Positions 8,777 through 19,508 of a stretch of DNA of 64,000 nucleotides are shown piece after piece. Position 1 is the stretch's first letter. Each line of letters starts with the position of its first letter. Source of the stretch: G965230615 sp965230615 (GTDB lineage: Bacteria; Pseudomonadota; Gammaproteobacteria; HTCC5015); assembly GCA_965230615.1 (NCBI GenBank), contig OZ246012.1, positions 1,302,001 to 1,366,000 on the forward strand, read 5' to 3'. The notes beneath the pieces are model-generated. The model did not search any database and was not told the origin of the DNA. It saw only the letters and a program-made list of their open reading frames with translations. The position numbers were made by a program, and so were the translations under genes.

Positions 8777-9847
8777 ATGAAAATATTAATTACCGGCGGG
8801 GCTGGCTTTATTGGCTCTGCTGTTGTTCGTTATATAGTGAATAATACCAATGATACCGCTATCGTTCTCGATAAGCTGACGTATGCTGGCAACCTTGATT
8901 CACTATCTGAAGTCAGTGGCTCTGATCGTTACGTTTTCGAAAAAGTAGATATCTGTAATGCTGAGGCTGTGGCCCAAGCATTTACCCAATACCAGCCCGA
9001 TGCTGTAATGCATCTGGCTGCCGAGTCACATGTTGACCGTTCTATTGATGGACCAGCGGCATTTATCCAAACAAATATTATCGGCACATACATCTTGTTA
9101 AGTGCTGCTCGCCAATATTGGCAAGCGCTGGATACCGATAAGCAGGCCGCATTTCGGTTTCACCATATTTCAACTGATGAAGTCTATGGCGACCTGGCTA
9201 GCACTGATGCACTGTTCACAGAAACAACCGCTTATTCACCAAACTCGCCCTATGCTGCAAGCAAAGCATCCAGCGATCACTTAGTTAGAGCTTGGGCAAG
9301 AACCTACGGCTTACCAACACTGCTTAGTAATTGCTCGAACAATTATGGCCCTTATCATTTTCCTGAAAAGCTGATCCCTTTAATGATCCTCAATGCTATT
9401 GAAGGCAAAGCGCTGCCTGTTTATGGTGATGGCAAGCAAGTTCGTGATTGGTTATATGTAGAGGATCACGCCAGAGCACTTTATACTGTCCTTACCCAAG
9501 GCGGCATCAATGAGACGTATAATATTGGCGGGCATAATGAAAAAGCCAATATCGATGTTGTCTACACACTATGCGACTTACTCGAAGAGTTACACCCCAG
9601 CAAACCTGCGAGCATCAAACAATACCGTGATCTAATCACATTTGTTCAAGACAGGCCAGGTCATGATGTACGTTATGCTATTGATGCAGGCAAAATTCAA
9701 CGGGAGTTAGGCTGGCAGCCACAAGAAACATTTGACAGCGGTATTCGTAAAACCGTTGAGTGGTACCTGAATAATCGTCAATGGTGGTCACGAGTACTCG
9801 ATGGCTCTTATAACCGGGAACGCTTAGGTCAACTAGATCCAACTTAA
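8777..9847 (+). CDS. rfbB: dTDP-glucose 4,6-dehydratase
   Basis: Converts dTDP-glucose to dTDP-4-keto-6-deoxyglucose, the second step of dTDP-rhamnose synthesis. The protein starts MKILITGGAGFIGSA with the TGxxGxxG NAD-binding motif. The signature HLAAESHVDRS, the catalytic STDEVYGDL segment and YxxxK (YAASK) follow. The open frame extends 20 codons further upstream to 8717, but that extension precedes the Rossmann motif unlike any family member, and the ATG at 8777 has a GTGAGAG site before it. First gene of the rfbB-rfbA-rfbC cluster. Confidence 0.95.
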   Translation: MKILITGGAGFIGSAVVRYIVNNTNDTAIVLDKLTYAGNLDSLSEVSGSDRYVFEKVDICNAEAVAQAFTQYQPDAVMHLAAESHVDRSIDGPAAFIQTNIIGTYILLSAARQYWQALDTDKQAAFRFHHISTDEVYGDLASTDALFTETTAYSPNSPYAASKASSDHLVRAWARTYGLPTLLSNCSNNYGPYHFPEKLIPLMILNAIEGKALPVYGDGKQVRDWLYVEDHARALYTVLTQGGINETYNIGGHNEKANIDVVYTLCDLLEELHPSKPASIKQYRDLITFVQDRPGHDVRYAIDAGKIQRELGWQPQETFDSGIRKTVEWYLNNRQWWSRVLDGSYNRERLGQLDPT

Positions 9848-9943
9848 CCTTCCGGTTACATCAGGGCCAGTAGAGCCCAGCCAGATTCGGCTCAAAGCTC
9901 TATAAATAACAATGGACTAATTACAAAAAAACGGTGAGAAACA

Positions 9944-10819
9944 ATGAAAGGTATTGTATTGGCGGGCGGTTCCGGCACACGATTGCACCCTATTACACAA
10001 GGCTTATCTAAACAATTATTGCCAATTTATGATAAACCGATGATCTATTATCCATTGTCGGTATTAATGCTTGCGGGCATTCGCGATATTCTTATTATTT
10101 CAACACCGCATGACATCAGCAATTATTGGCGATTATTAGGCGATGGCAGCAAGTTTGGCACTAACTTTAGCTATGCCGAGCAGCCCACACCAGGTGGCCT
10201 GGCACAAGCCTTTCTTATCGGTGAAAAATTTGTTGGCAATGATAATGTCTGCCTTATATTAGGCGATAATATTTTTTATGGGCAATTTTTCTCAACAGTT
10301 TTACGAGAAGCCAGCCAACGTCAATCAGGTGCTACAGTTTTTGCTTACCCTGTAAAAGATCCACAGCGGTTTGGCGTTGTTGAGTTCGATGATAAGCAAC
10401 TGGCGATCTCAATAGAAGAAAAACCAGAGAAACCCAAATCAAAATTTGCTGTTACCGGTTTATATTTTTACGATAACCATGTGATTGAAATTGCTAAAGG
10501 CATAAAACCCTCTCCCAGAGGTGAGCTGGAAATAACCGATGTTAACCGACAATATCTTGAGCAAGATAGCTTACATGTTGAATTATTAGGTCGAGGCTTT
10601 GCCTGGCTGGATACAGGCACTTATGAAAGCATGCTAGAAGCCAGTCTGTTTGTGCAAACCATAGAAAACCGTCAAGGTTACAAAATTGCCTGTCTGGAAG
10701 AAATTGCCTTTAATCAGGGCTGGTTAACTGCAGCAGACATTCAAGAAAAAAGCGAGTTATTGAAGCAGAATCGTTATGGGCAATATCTAAAAGAATTACT
10801 TGAGGATAGCAGTCGCTAA
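9944..10819 (+). CDS. rfbA: Glucose-1-phosphate thymidylyltransferase
   Basis: Forms dTDP-glucose from dTTP and glucose-1-phosphate, supplying RfbB. The 291-residue length is standard. The nucleotide-binding signature LAGGSGTRLHPIT is at residues 6-18, with ILGDNIFYG (metal-binding Asp) near residue 107 and the EEKPEKPKS segment near 160. The start has a GGTGAGAA ribosome binding site. It lies 96 bp after rfbB and 35 bp before rfbC in one transcriptional direction. Confidence 0.96.
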   Translation: MKGIVLAGGSGTRLHPITQGLSKQLLPIYDKPMIYYPLSVLMLAGIRDILIISTPHDISNYWRLLGDGSKFGTNFSYAEQPTPGGLAQAFLIGEKFVGNDNVCLILGDNIFYGQFFSTVLREASQRQSGATVFAYPVKDPQRFGVVEFDDKQLAISIEEKPEKPKSKFAVTGLYFYDNHVIEIAKGIKPSPRGELEITDVNRQYLEQDSLHVELLGRGFAWLDTGTYESMLEASLFVQTIENRQGYKIACLEEIAFNQGWLTAADIQEKSELLKQNRYGQYLKELLEDSSR

Positions 10820-10854
10820 ACCAATATCAATTCTAATTTAACCTAAAGGGCATC

Positions 10855-11403
10855 ATGGTGAAAGTCCAAACAACCCACTTATCAGGCGTACTTATCATCG
10901 AACCAACAGCTTATGAAGACAGCCGTGGTTTCTTCTTTGAAAGCTTTAACGAGCAACGTTTCGCCGAAGCAACAGATATACAGACTCAGTTTGTGCAAGA
11001 TAATCACTTACTATCACACAAAAATGTGCTGCGAGGTTTGCATTATCAAATACAAGATCCTCAGGGAAAGTTATCACGCGTCATTAAAGGCGAGGTATTT
11101 GACGTCGCCGTTGATTTACGTAAGCACTCAACAACATTTGGCCAATGGCTAGGTACAATTCTTAGTGCTGATAATAGACGTCAGCTGTGGATTCCGCCAG
11201 GATTTGCCCATGGTTTTGTTGTACTCAGTGACTCCGCAGAGTTTTTGTATAAAACAACAACGTATTGGCAACCGAAGTATGATAGAAGCATAATATGGAA
11301 TGATAAAGACATTAATATTGATTGGCCTATTAATGAACTCCCTATACTGTCCGAAAAAGACCAACAGGCAACAGCACTGACACACGCTGAAGTATACCCT
11401 TAA
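10855..11403 (+). CDS. rfbC: dTDP-4-dehydrorhamnose 3,5-epimerase
   Basis: Epimerises dTDP-4-keto-6-deoxyglucose to the L-lyxo form, the third step to dTDP-rhamnose. A cupin-like 182-residue protein with RGFFFESFNEQRF near residue 23, VLRGLHYQ (catalytic His) near residue 58 and the FAHGFVVLSD segment near 118. It ends the cluster. No rfbD reductase follows, so the last step must be encoded elsewhere or the intermediate feeds another deoxysugar. A hairpin terminator lies about 60 bp downstream. Confidence 0.95.
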   Translation: MVKVQTTHLSGVLIIEPTAYEDSRGFFFESFNEQRFAEATDIQTQFVQDNHLLSHKNVLRGLHYQIQDPQGKLSRVIKGEVFDVAVDLRKHSTTFGQWLGTILSADNRRQLWIPPGFAHGFVVLSDSAEFLYKTTTYWQPKYDRSIIWNDKDINIDWPINELPILSEKDQQATALTHAEVYP

Positions 11404-11465
11404 CAGGTATATATGACTGGCCGTACACGCATTGGTTTTTTTGCTTAGTACAAAATACTATAAAA

Positions 11466-11496
11466 AATGTCGGTACCATACGATGATACCGACATT
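11466..11496. terminator. Bidirectional terminator between rfbC and the GH26-like gene
   Basis: The arms AATGTCGGTA (11466-11475) and TACCGACATT (11487-11496) are exact complements. On the minus strand the stem runs into T6, fitting termination of the glycosidase gene ending at 11564. On the plus strand it follows rfbC by about 60 bp with a weaker CTTT tract. Confidence 0.75.
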
Positions 11497-11563
11497 CTTT
11501 AAAGCTTACTTATCTAACATGCCGCACTGCAGCTATAGATAAGCTGTAAAACAATATAGCGTT

Positions 11564-13021
<1,458 letters not shown>

Positions 13022-13893
13022 TAATTTATTCCCTCCAAAAAGAACATGTCAAAGTAAACCAAGTAACAAAACTAGCCATACATAGCTGGCTGAATATTTT
13101 GTTACACGGGATAGTCTGCTTTGTTTTCCCATTAGGCAATATGCGAGAACTTCCTGAAGAAGCTTAGACTCAACAAAACAAAGCCAACTACTACTCGTTT
13201 TTTTGATGGAAAAAATCAAAAATACGCTCACAGAACGTAGTTACACTTACAAAAATCCATTTTAAGCGGAGCACATATTGGTCAATTAAAATTCGGATGT
13301 CTAATTAACCTTGGGGTTTATTGCCAGTTAGTTTTTTGACGGTAAGCCTGAATCTCTATTATTTAATAGGAACAATGCCAATAAATAAATTTATACTGCT
13401 ATTACAGCACTTAACTGCTTAAGGGGTTACTTAACATTACTTTTTTAATGTCCAACTATTACTGGCATTATTGGTTCGGCCTTGTTTTTTAATTTTTTAT
13501 TTTTTTGTTGTAACAGAAAGAGATTGCACTTCGAATAACAAGACTTTGAAAATTATTTGATAGCTATTGTATTTTTTATTATAGGCCTTTAATTTTTACA
13601 GTTATTCTTTATATTATTTTTTACCTCGGCAAAAGCTGCCTATGCACAAAATAAAGTAACCGGTTTCTTATATAGCAAAAATGAAAGGCATTGCTTTAAT
13701 TGTTAGTAACACTATACAGCAGCTATTAATTGCCACTATACAAATCACATTACTTTTGTCTAATGAAAAAATAGAGCACTGATTAACGCTGCCTAAAAAA
13801 GATGATTGCGGCAATAGCAAACTTTATCATTACAACAACTGGCATTTGCCTATACTATTGACGAGTCAAAGTGCTAATAATAGTGCCTGTTTA
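13022..13893. other. 870-bp AT-rich gene-free region
   Basis: It lies upstream of the poly-proline glycosidase (minus strand) and downstream of the purF-L,D-transpeptidase genes. The 5' portion should hold the glycosidase promoter. The rest is strongly AT-rich with T runs around 13486-13510. No protein frame has codon structure resembling the neighbours, and no tRNA or recognisable RNA was found. Confidence 0.5.
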
Positions 13894-14439
13894 TCACACG
13901 ATATAAACCAGCGTACCAACACTCACTTTAGTAAACAATGTTATGACATCTTGGTTTTTCATGCGTATACAACCGATCGATGCAGGTTGACCGATTAATC
14001 CTTGTTCAGGCGTGCCATGAATATAAATATAACGTTGATAGGAATCGACACAAACACCGGCGGCATTATGCCCCTTATTAATGCCTTGCTCTAACCCACT
14101 TAACCACAGTATCCGTGTGGTAATCGTATCTTTTTCGGCTCGCTGCGCATCATCAGAGATAACAGCCACTTCACCTGTGGCCTGACGGGCTTTTAGGATC
14201 TCAGCATACTGACAATTGGCACCTATTTTATCTGCAATACGGTGCACCCCGGTAGGGGTTTTGAAGCTACCCTCTTCATTACCAACCCCATAACGAGAGC
14301 TGGATATCGGATAGCTTATGTGGATGTGCTGCTGCCTGACAAGGTGCAATTGCTGTGCTTTCAGCTCAATAATAACGCAGTCAGTATTGTCTTGATAATG
14401 ATGATGATCGCGTAAAGTATTCAGTGCTGATACTAACAT
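13894..14439 (-). CDS. L,D-transpeptidase, YkuD family
   Basis: A 181-residue protein with the YkuD catalytic signature HGTPEQGLIGQPASIGCIRM (H141, C157). The family makes 3-3 cross-links in peptidoglycan or attaches proteins to it. No signal peptide or TM is seen at the N-terminus (MLVSALNTLRDHHHYQ), which is unusual for an enzyme that works in the periplasm. It starts 11 bp after purF ends, so it is probably the last gene of the long minus-strand operon. An earlier start inside purF could restore an export signal, but none is obvious. Confidence 0.85.
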   Translation of the reverse strand: MLVSALNTLRDHHHYQDNTDCVIIELKAQQLHLVRQQHIHISYPISSSRYGVGNEEGSFKTPTGVHRIADKIGANCQYAEILKARQATGEVAVISDDAQRAEKDTITTRILWLSGLEQGINKGHNAAGVCVDSYQRYIYIHGTPEQGLIGQPASIGCIRMKNQDVITLFTKVSVGTLVYIV

Positions 14440-14450
14440 TCGTAGCCGGT

Positions 14451-15953
14451 TTATATATCGCTATCCGATTCATCTGTATCGATATAACTTTTTGCCGAAT
14501 CATTCCGGCGCTGTTCCAGCGCTTCAAGGTAATCTTCACTGACACCTTCTGTTATGTATTCACCATTAAAGCAAGAACAATCAAAATCTTTCAATGCCAT
14601 ATTGCCATGACGCACTGTATCGATCAGATCATCTAGATCCTGGTAGATTAATCTATCCGCTCCAATAGCTTCAGCAATTTCGGGTACCGTCCGGTTATGT
14701 GCAATAAATTCTTTAGGGGCAGGCATATCGATGCCGTAAACATTTGGGTACCGTACTGGCGGTGCTGCAGAAGCCATATACACATTTTTAGCACCCGCAT
14801 CTCGTGCCATTTGTATAATTTGTTCTGAGGTCGTACCGCGTACAATGGAGTCATCAACGAGTAAAATATTTTTACCCACAAACTCTACCGAGATTGGGTT
14901 GAGCTTTTGCCGCACTGATTTTTGCCGAATAGTCTGCCCTGGCATGATAAAGGTCCGACCAATATAGCGGTTTTTAATAAAGCCTTCGCGGTAAATCACA
15001 TTCAGATGCAACGCCAGTTCTAAAGCCGAGGTTCGACTGGTATCTGGAATCGGAATAACCACGTCAATATCATGGTCTGGCCATTCACGCTGAATTTTAG
15101 TTGCTAGCTTCTCGCCCATGCGCATTCTGGCGCGATGCACCGAGACCTGATCAATCACACTGTCCGGCCGCGCAAAATAAACATACTCAAATATACAATG
15201 CGTATGCTTAATCTCTTGCGAGCATTGCCGGGTGGCAATGTCTCCTCCGTTGTTAATAAAGATGGCCTCACCCGGCTCTAAATCGCGTACCAGTTCGAAG
15301 CCTGTACCATCGAGCGCCACACTTTCAGAGGCAACCATGTGCTCCACACCAGCTGCTGTTTCACGTTTGCCATACACTAAAGGGCGAATACCATTAGGGT
15401 CACGGAAGGCCAAAATACCTCGGCCTGCGATTAATGCAACAACAGAGTAACCACCTTTGACCCGGCGATGTACACCAGCAACCGCATAAAAGACATCTTC
15501 AGCGGTAAGCTCGGATTGACTATGCTTATGCAGTTCATGTGCGAATACATTGAGCAAAATTTCTGAATCTGAAGTCGTGTTGAGGTGGCGGCGATCTTCT
15601 TCAAACAAATTGGCTTTTAGTTCTTCAGCATTAATCAGATTACCATTGTGGCCTAAAGCAATACCAAACGGTGAGTTAACATAAAATGGCTGTGCTTCAG
15701 CAGAAGAAGATGCTTGCCCAGCTGTTGGATAACGCACATGACCAATACCGGCATTCCCTCGTAAGCGCAGCATATGTCGCTCTTGAAAGACATCACGCAC
15801 CAGGCCTAATGAACGCCGTAAAAAGGTATTGCCTTCTTCGTTATAAGTCATAATGCCTGCAGCATCCTGCCCTCGATGCTGCAATAAAATCAAACTGTCA
15901 TATAACGTTTGATTAACAGGATTACAACCAACAACACCAACAACACCACACAT
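14451..15953 (-). CDS. purF: Amidophosphoribosyltransferase
   Basis: First committed step of purine synthesis: PRPP plus glutamine gives phosphoribosylamine. The N-terminal Ntn glutaminase begins MCGVVGVVG (nucleophile Cys2 after Met removal). The C-terminal phosphoribosyltransferase has the PRPP loop ILLVDDSIVRGTTSEQI. The 500-residue length is normal. It lies 32 bp downstream of cvpA, the classical cvpA-purF arrangement in gammaproteobacteria. Confidence 0.97.
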   Translation of the reverse strand: MCGVVGVVGCNPVNQTLYDSLILLQHRGQDAAGIMTYNEEGNTFLRRSLGLVRDVFQERHMLRLRGNAGIGHVRYPTAGQASSSAEAQPFYVNSPFGIALGHNGNLINAEELKANLFEEDRRHLNTTSDSEILLNVFAHELHKHSQSELTAEDVFYAVAGVHRRVKGGYSVVALIAGRGILAFRDPNGIRPLVYGKRETAAGVEHMVASESVALDGTGFELVRDLEPGEAIFINNGGDIATRQCSQEIKHTHCIFEYVYFARPDSVIDQVSVHRARMRMGEKLATKIQREWPDHDIDVVIPIPDTSRTSALELALHLNVIYREGFIKNRYIGRTFIMPGQTIRQKSVRQKLNPISVEFVGKNILLVDDSIVRGTTSEQIIQMARDAGAKNVYMASAAPPVRYPNVYGIDMPAPKEFIAHNRTVPEIAEAIGADRLIYQDLDDLIDTVRHGNMALKDFDCSCFNGEYITEGVSEDYLEALEQRRNDSAKSYIDTDESDSDI

Positions 15954-15985
15954 AAGTTAATGACCTTTATGCAAAAATAATCGGG

Positions 15986-16474
15986 TTACAATTTAATATA
16001 CTGCACCACACCCTGTGGTAAATACGGCATAAGCAACTTAATCAGCTTTTCCGCATACGGCAATAAGCTGGCATCAGACCACCAGCTGATTTCATTGAGG
16101 CCGATAAAAGCGCCAATGACAGCAATCAAACAAATAATAATCACACCACGAATAAAACCGAATAAAGCCCCTAAGCTCCTATCCAGATTATTCAGGCGTA
16201 CCATATTAATAAAGCCTGATAATAAGAAGTTAGCGACCATCCCCATTACTAATGTAATGATAAACAACACTGTCATGGCAATGCCAACGCGTAACTGCGG
16301 CTGCTCAATGCTTTGTGGCAAAATAATGGCCAGCTTATCCGCGAGTGAAATCGCCAGAATAAACGCCAGAATCCAGGCAGATAGGGAAATCGCATCTTTA
16401 GCAAAGCCGCGTATAATACTCAATAACGTTGAGATAACAATAATGGCAAGTATTAAAATATCAAACCAGGGCAT
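15986..16474 (-). CDS. cvpA: CvpA family inner-membrane protein
   Basis: A 162-residue membrane protein with four predicted helices (about residues 4-22, 27-47, 62-88 and 103-122). The family motif with SxxRGFxKDxxSLxAWxxA is seen early in IIRGFAKDAISLSAWILA. CvpA is needed for colicin V export and envelope stress tolerance in E. coli. Its place directly before purF is conserved. Downstream of the SPOR-domain gene in the same operon. Confidence 0.92.
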   Translation of the reverse strand: MPWFDILILAIIVISTLLSIIRGFAKDAISLSAWILAFILAISLADKLAIILPQSIEQPQLRVGIAMTVLFIITLVMGMVANFLLSGFINMVRLNNLDRSLGALFGFIRGVIIICLIAVIGAFIGLNEISWWSDASLLPYAEKLIKLLMPYLPQGVVQYIKL

Positions 16475-16503
16475 ATTATTTATCCAATCATCCGATTAAT
16501 CGC

Positions 16504-17142
16504 TTAATTTTTAGGCAATGCCATTACGATGCCACGCGCATAGCCTGCTGACTTAAGCTGCTTCACTTTTTTCTCTGCCAGCTCACGTTGGCTTAAAGGG
16601 CCTAATCGCACCCGATACACCATGCCAGCTGCAGTACTGGCAGATTCAACAAATGCAGTTTTGAACCCAGCCTTACGCAGCTTATCACGCAACACCACAG
16701 CATTGGTTTCCTGGCTAAAGCTACCTATTTGCACTATCCACTCGGTCGCTGCTTTAACAGCAGCTGGCGCAGGCCGTTTTGCAGCAGTCGGCGGTGGTGG
16801 CGCAGGTTTGCTGGCTATCGGTTTGGCGGGTTTAGCCTCTGGTGCCTTATCTGATACAGGCTTAGGCTTGATAGCAGCTGGCGTTTTGGCAGCAGCTTGC
16901 GAGGAACGCTGTTTAGCCTCACTGACCGCTTTATCAATCGGTGCTAAGGGTGGATACTGCTTGCTAACAGGCGGCGATGCCAGCCGGTCACGTGTATGAA
17001 TGGCTGGCTGCGGCGGAATCTCCATTTCAATGGTGAGTCGAGAATCATCACTGCCTCGCTGTAGCAATGCCGGAATAAAAATAACTCCGCATGCGACCAA
17101 GACAATGGCGCCAACCAGACGTTGTTTGAGTGCTCTGTCCAA
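16504..17142 (-). CDS. dedD: SPOR-domain cell-division protein (DedD-like)
   Basis: A 212-residue protein with a short cytoplasmic start, one TM helix (about residues 10-26, VGAIVLVACGVIFIPALL), a Pro/Ala/Lys-rich periplasmic linker (about 75-130) and a C-terminal SPOR domain (about 135-210, WIVQIGSFSQETNAVVLRDKL). SPOR domains bind septal peptidoglycan stripped of stem peptides. DedD occupies this folC-dedD-cvpA-purF place in many gammaproteobacteria. The start codon is TTG. No better start is in frame before the TM helix. Confidence 0.88.
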   Translation of the reverse strand: MDRALKQRLVGAIVLVACGVIFIPALLQRGSDDSRLTIEMEIPPQPAIHTRDRLASPPVSKQYPPLAPIDKAVSEAKQRSSQAAAKTPAAIKPKPVSDKAPEAKPAKPIASKPAPPPPTAAKRPAPAAVKAATEWIVQIGSFSQETNAVVLRDKLRKAGFKTAFVESASTAAGMVYRVRLGPLSQRELAEKKVKQLKSAGYARGIVMALPKN

Positions 17143-17174
17143 TCTTTTGATATCAGGGCCAAGTTAAAGGGGTA

Positions 17175-18515
17175 TTATAAACTGTCCGGGTAATGCTGTG
17201 CCAATACTTCAGTCACGGTATAAAATGACCCTGTCACCAGAACGGCATCAGCCAGATCGACGGGCTTTTCAGTAGCCTTTCCCTGCCCGCTACTGCGCTT
17301 ATTTTGCTGAATATCATCAATAGCGGCACTAAAAGCGGCTGAAACACCGGTAAAGCACGTAAAGCTGTCGGCAGGTAAGCCGGTACTGGCCTCAATAGCG
17401 GCCTGCAGCTCTGCTGCGGGTAGCGCACGCTCAACATCCGCCGCCGCTAAATACCAGTGACACACATAAGGGGCCAGTATTTTGGCAATCACGGCAATAT
17501 CTTTATCCTGCATAACACTGAGTACCACCGCATAACGTCGGCCGCTGGCGGCCAGATTTATCGCGAGTTGTTGCATTGCCTGTGGATTATGCCCAACATC
17601 CAGCCAGACATCGGGTTCAGTTTGGATATGCTGATACCGCCCTGGCAAATAGGCATGACGCAAACCCTCGGCGATCGCTGCCTGCGCCAGTGGCAAACGG
17701 TCTTTTAGCAACGTTAAGACCATCAATATCCCAGCCGCATTATCATATTGCACGGCACCGGGGATATTAGGCTTGGGCAACCCCTGGTAATGTATATCTT
17801 GATACTGCCAGTGCCAGGCCTCATCGCCGATGCCATCAGGGTCAAATGCCAGATCAAAGTCGCGTCCCAGGCAATACAGTGGTGTTGCCAGTGCAGCCGC
17901 ATGCGCTAACACACGTTGCGGTGGCTGCCGGTCAATGCAAACCGCTGGTCGATCCTGGCGAAAGATACCGGCTTTTTCATACGCAATGCTTTCTCGATCA
18001 TTGCCCAACCAAGCCTGATGATCCAAGCCAACAGAACTTAATACGGCGATATCAGCATCCACGATATTCGTCGCATCCAAACGACCGCCCAGGCCCACCT
18101 CAAGAATCACCACATCCAGGCGCTGCTGTGCAAATAGCCACAACGCAGCAAGTGTACCAAACTCAAAATAGGTTAAGCTCAGCTCGCCCCGTGCTGTATC
18201 GACAGCAGCAAAAGCCTGCATGATCTGTGCATCACTGGCAGCCTGCCCGTCAATTTGAATACGTTCGTTATAATGTAATAAATGCGGCGAGGTATAGACG
18301 CCTATGGTGTAAGCAGCGGCACGCAGACAGCTGGCCAATAAGGCCACACAAGAACCTTTGCCATTTGTGCCCGCAACAGTCACCACACAAGCCGGTGTTG
18401 GCAATTGCAATGCCTGATAAACCGCGGCAACACGTTCGAGCTTGAGCTCGATGGCCTGCGGATGCAACTGCTCCTGCCATTGCAACCAGGCAGCTAAGTG
18501 ATTAAAGCGCGGCAC
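17175..18515 (-). CDS. folC: Bifunctional folylpolyglutamate/dihydrofolate synthase
   Basis: Adds glutamate to dihydropteroate and to folates. The 446-residue Mur-ligase-like protein shows the ATP loop VAGTNGKGSCVALL (about residues 46-59), the omega region YTSPHLLHYNERIQI and VILEVGLGGRLDATNIVD near 137. The C-terminal domain has WLDVGHNPQAM near 305. The start is GTG, with no strong ribosome binding site, 26 bp after accD, so translation may be coupled. Same operon as accD and dedD. Confidence 0.95.
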   Translation of the reverse strand: MPRFNHLAAWLQWQEQLHPQAIELKLERVAAVYQALQLPTPACVVTVAGTNGKGSCVALLASCLRAAAYTIGVYTSPHLLHYNERIQIDGQAASDAQIMQAFAAVDTARGELSLTYFEFGTLAALWLFAQQRLDVVILEVGLGGRLDATNIVDADIAVLSSVGLDHQAWLGNDRESIAYEKAGIFRQDRPAVCIDRQPPQRVLAHAAALATPLYCLGRDFDLAFDPDGIGDEAWHWQYQDIHYQGLPKPNIPGAVQYDNAAGILMVLTLLKDRLPLAQAAIAEGLRHAYLPGRYQHIQTEPDVWLDVGHNPQAMQQLAINLAASGRRYAVVLSVMQDKDIAVIAKILAPYVCHWYLAAADVERALPAAELQAAIEASTGLPADSFTCFTGVSAAFSAAIDDIQQNKRSSGQGKATEKPVDLADAVLVTGSFYTVTEVLAQHYPDSL

Positions 18516-18541
18516 AATGAACGATGCGGCCTAAACAAATA

Positions 18542-19477
18542 CTATTCAGCGGGGGGGTCAACGGGTGGTGCAGTCGAGATCGGCGGTGTGGCCTGATACT
18601 CACCAGTATCGGTTGTGCTGCCAGGCGCTGGCTTGCGATGCAGAATACTCAACATAGAATAGAGTTTATCGCGCAATTCACGGCGATCAATAATCATATC
18701 AACCACACCATGTTGCACTAAAAATTCACTACGTTGAAAGCCTTCAGGCAATGTTTCCCGCACAGTCTGTTCGATAACGCGTGGCCCAGCAAAGCCAATC
18801 AGGGCTTTCGGCTCAGCGATATTCAGATCACCTAACATGGCCAAGCTGGCAGACACACCACCGGTTGTAGGATCTGTCAGCACAGAAATAAACGGGATAC
18901 CACTCTCAGATAGCTTTGCTAAAATCGCGCTGGTTTTAGACATTTGCATTAAGGAAAACAAACCTTCCTGCATACGTGCACCACCACTGGCACTAAAACA
19001 GATAAAAGGCACATTGAGTTTTAACGCCTCTTGCGCACCACGCACAAAACGCTCCCCAACAACAGAACCCATTGAGCCACCAATAAAACCAAACTCAAAT
19101 GCCGCAGCCACCACAGTCATACTTTTTATCTGGCCACGTATCACGACTAAGGCATCGGTTTCGCCGGTTTTCTTTTGAAAAGCCGTAATTCGATCGCGAT
19201 ACTTTTTGCTATCTTTGAATTTTAATATATCAACCGGGCCAACCTGATCACCCAGCTCCTGGCGGTTATCAGGATCGAGCAGAATATCCAAGCGCCGCCT
19301 GGCACCAATGCGATGATGGTGGCCACATTTAGGGCATACGTTCAAATTACGCTGCAACTCCTGGCTATAGAGCACATTGCTGCAACCATCACACTTGACC
19401 CATACACCTTCCGGTACCGCTGCTTTCTTACCGTTGGTACCAATTTTTGAGGGGATTAGCTTTTCAAACCAGTTCAT
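18542..19477 (-). CDS. accD: Acetyl-CoA carboxylase, carboxyltransferase beta subunit
   Basis: Carries out, with AccA, the carboxyl transfer to acetyl-CoA that begins fatty acid synthesis. The 311-residue protein has the N-terminal zinc ribbon (CDGCSNVLYS...CPKCGHH, residues 29-51) and the crotonase-like core with SASGGARMQEG and GFAGPRVIEQTVRETLPEGFQ. The C-terminal tail is Pro-rich. It lies 31 bp after trpA and before folC, a conserved order. Confidence 0.97.
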   Translation of the reverse strand: MNWFEKLIPSKIGTNGKKAAVPEGVWVKCDGCSNVLYSQELQRNLNVCPKCGHHHRIGARRRLDILLDPDNRQELGDQVGPVDILKFKDSKKYRDRITAFQKKTGETDALVVIRGQIKSMTVVAAAFEFGFIGGSMGSVVGERFVRGAQEALKLNVPFICFSASGGARMQEGLFSLMQMSKTSAILAKLSESGIPFISVLTDPTTGGVSASLAMLGDLNIAEPKALIGFAGPRVIEQTVRETLPEGFQRSEFLVQHGVVDMIIDRRELRDKLYSMLSILHRKPAPGSTTDTGEYQATPPISTAPPVDPPAE

Positions 19478-19508
19478 ATATTACTTAAGTTCCTATTGCT
19501 AACTGCGA

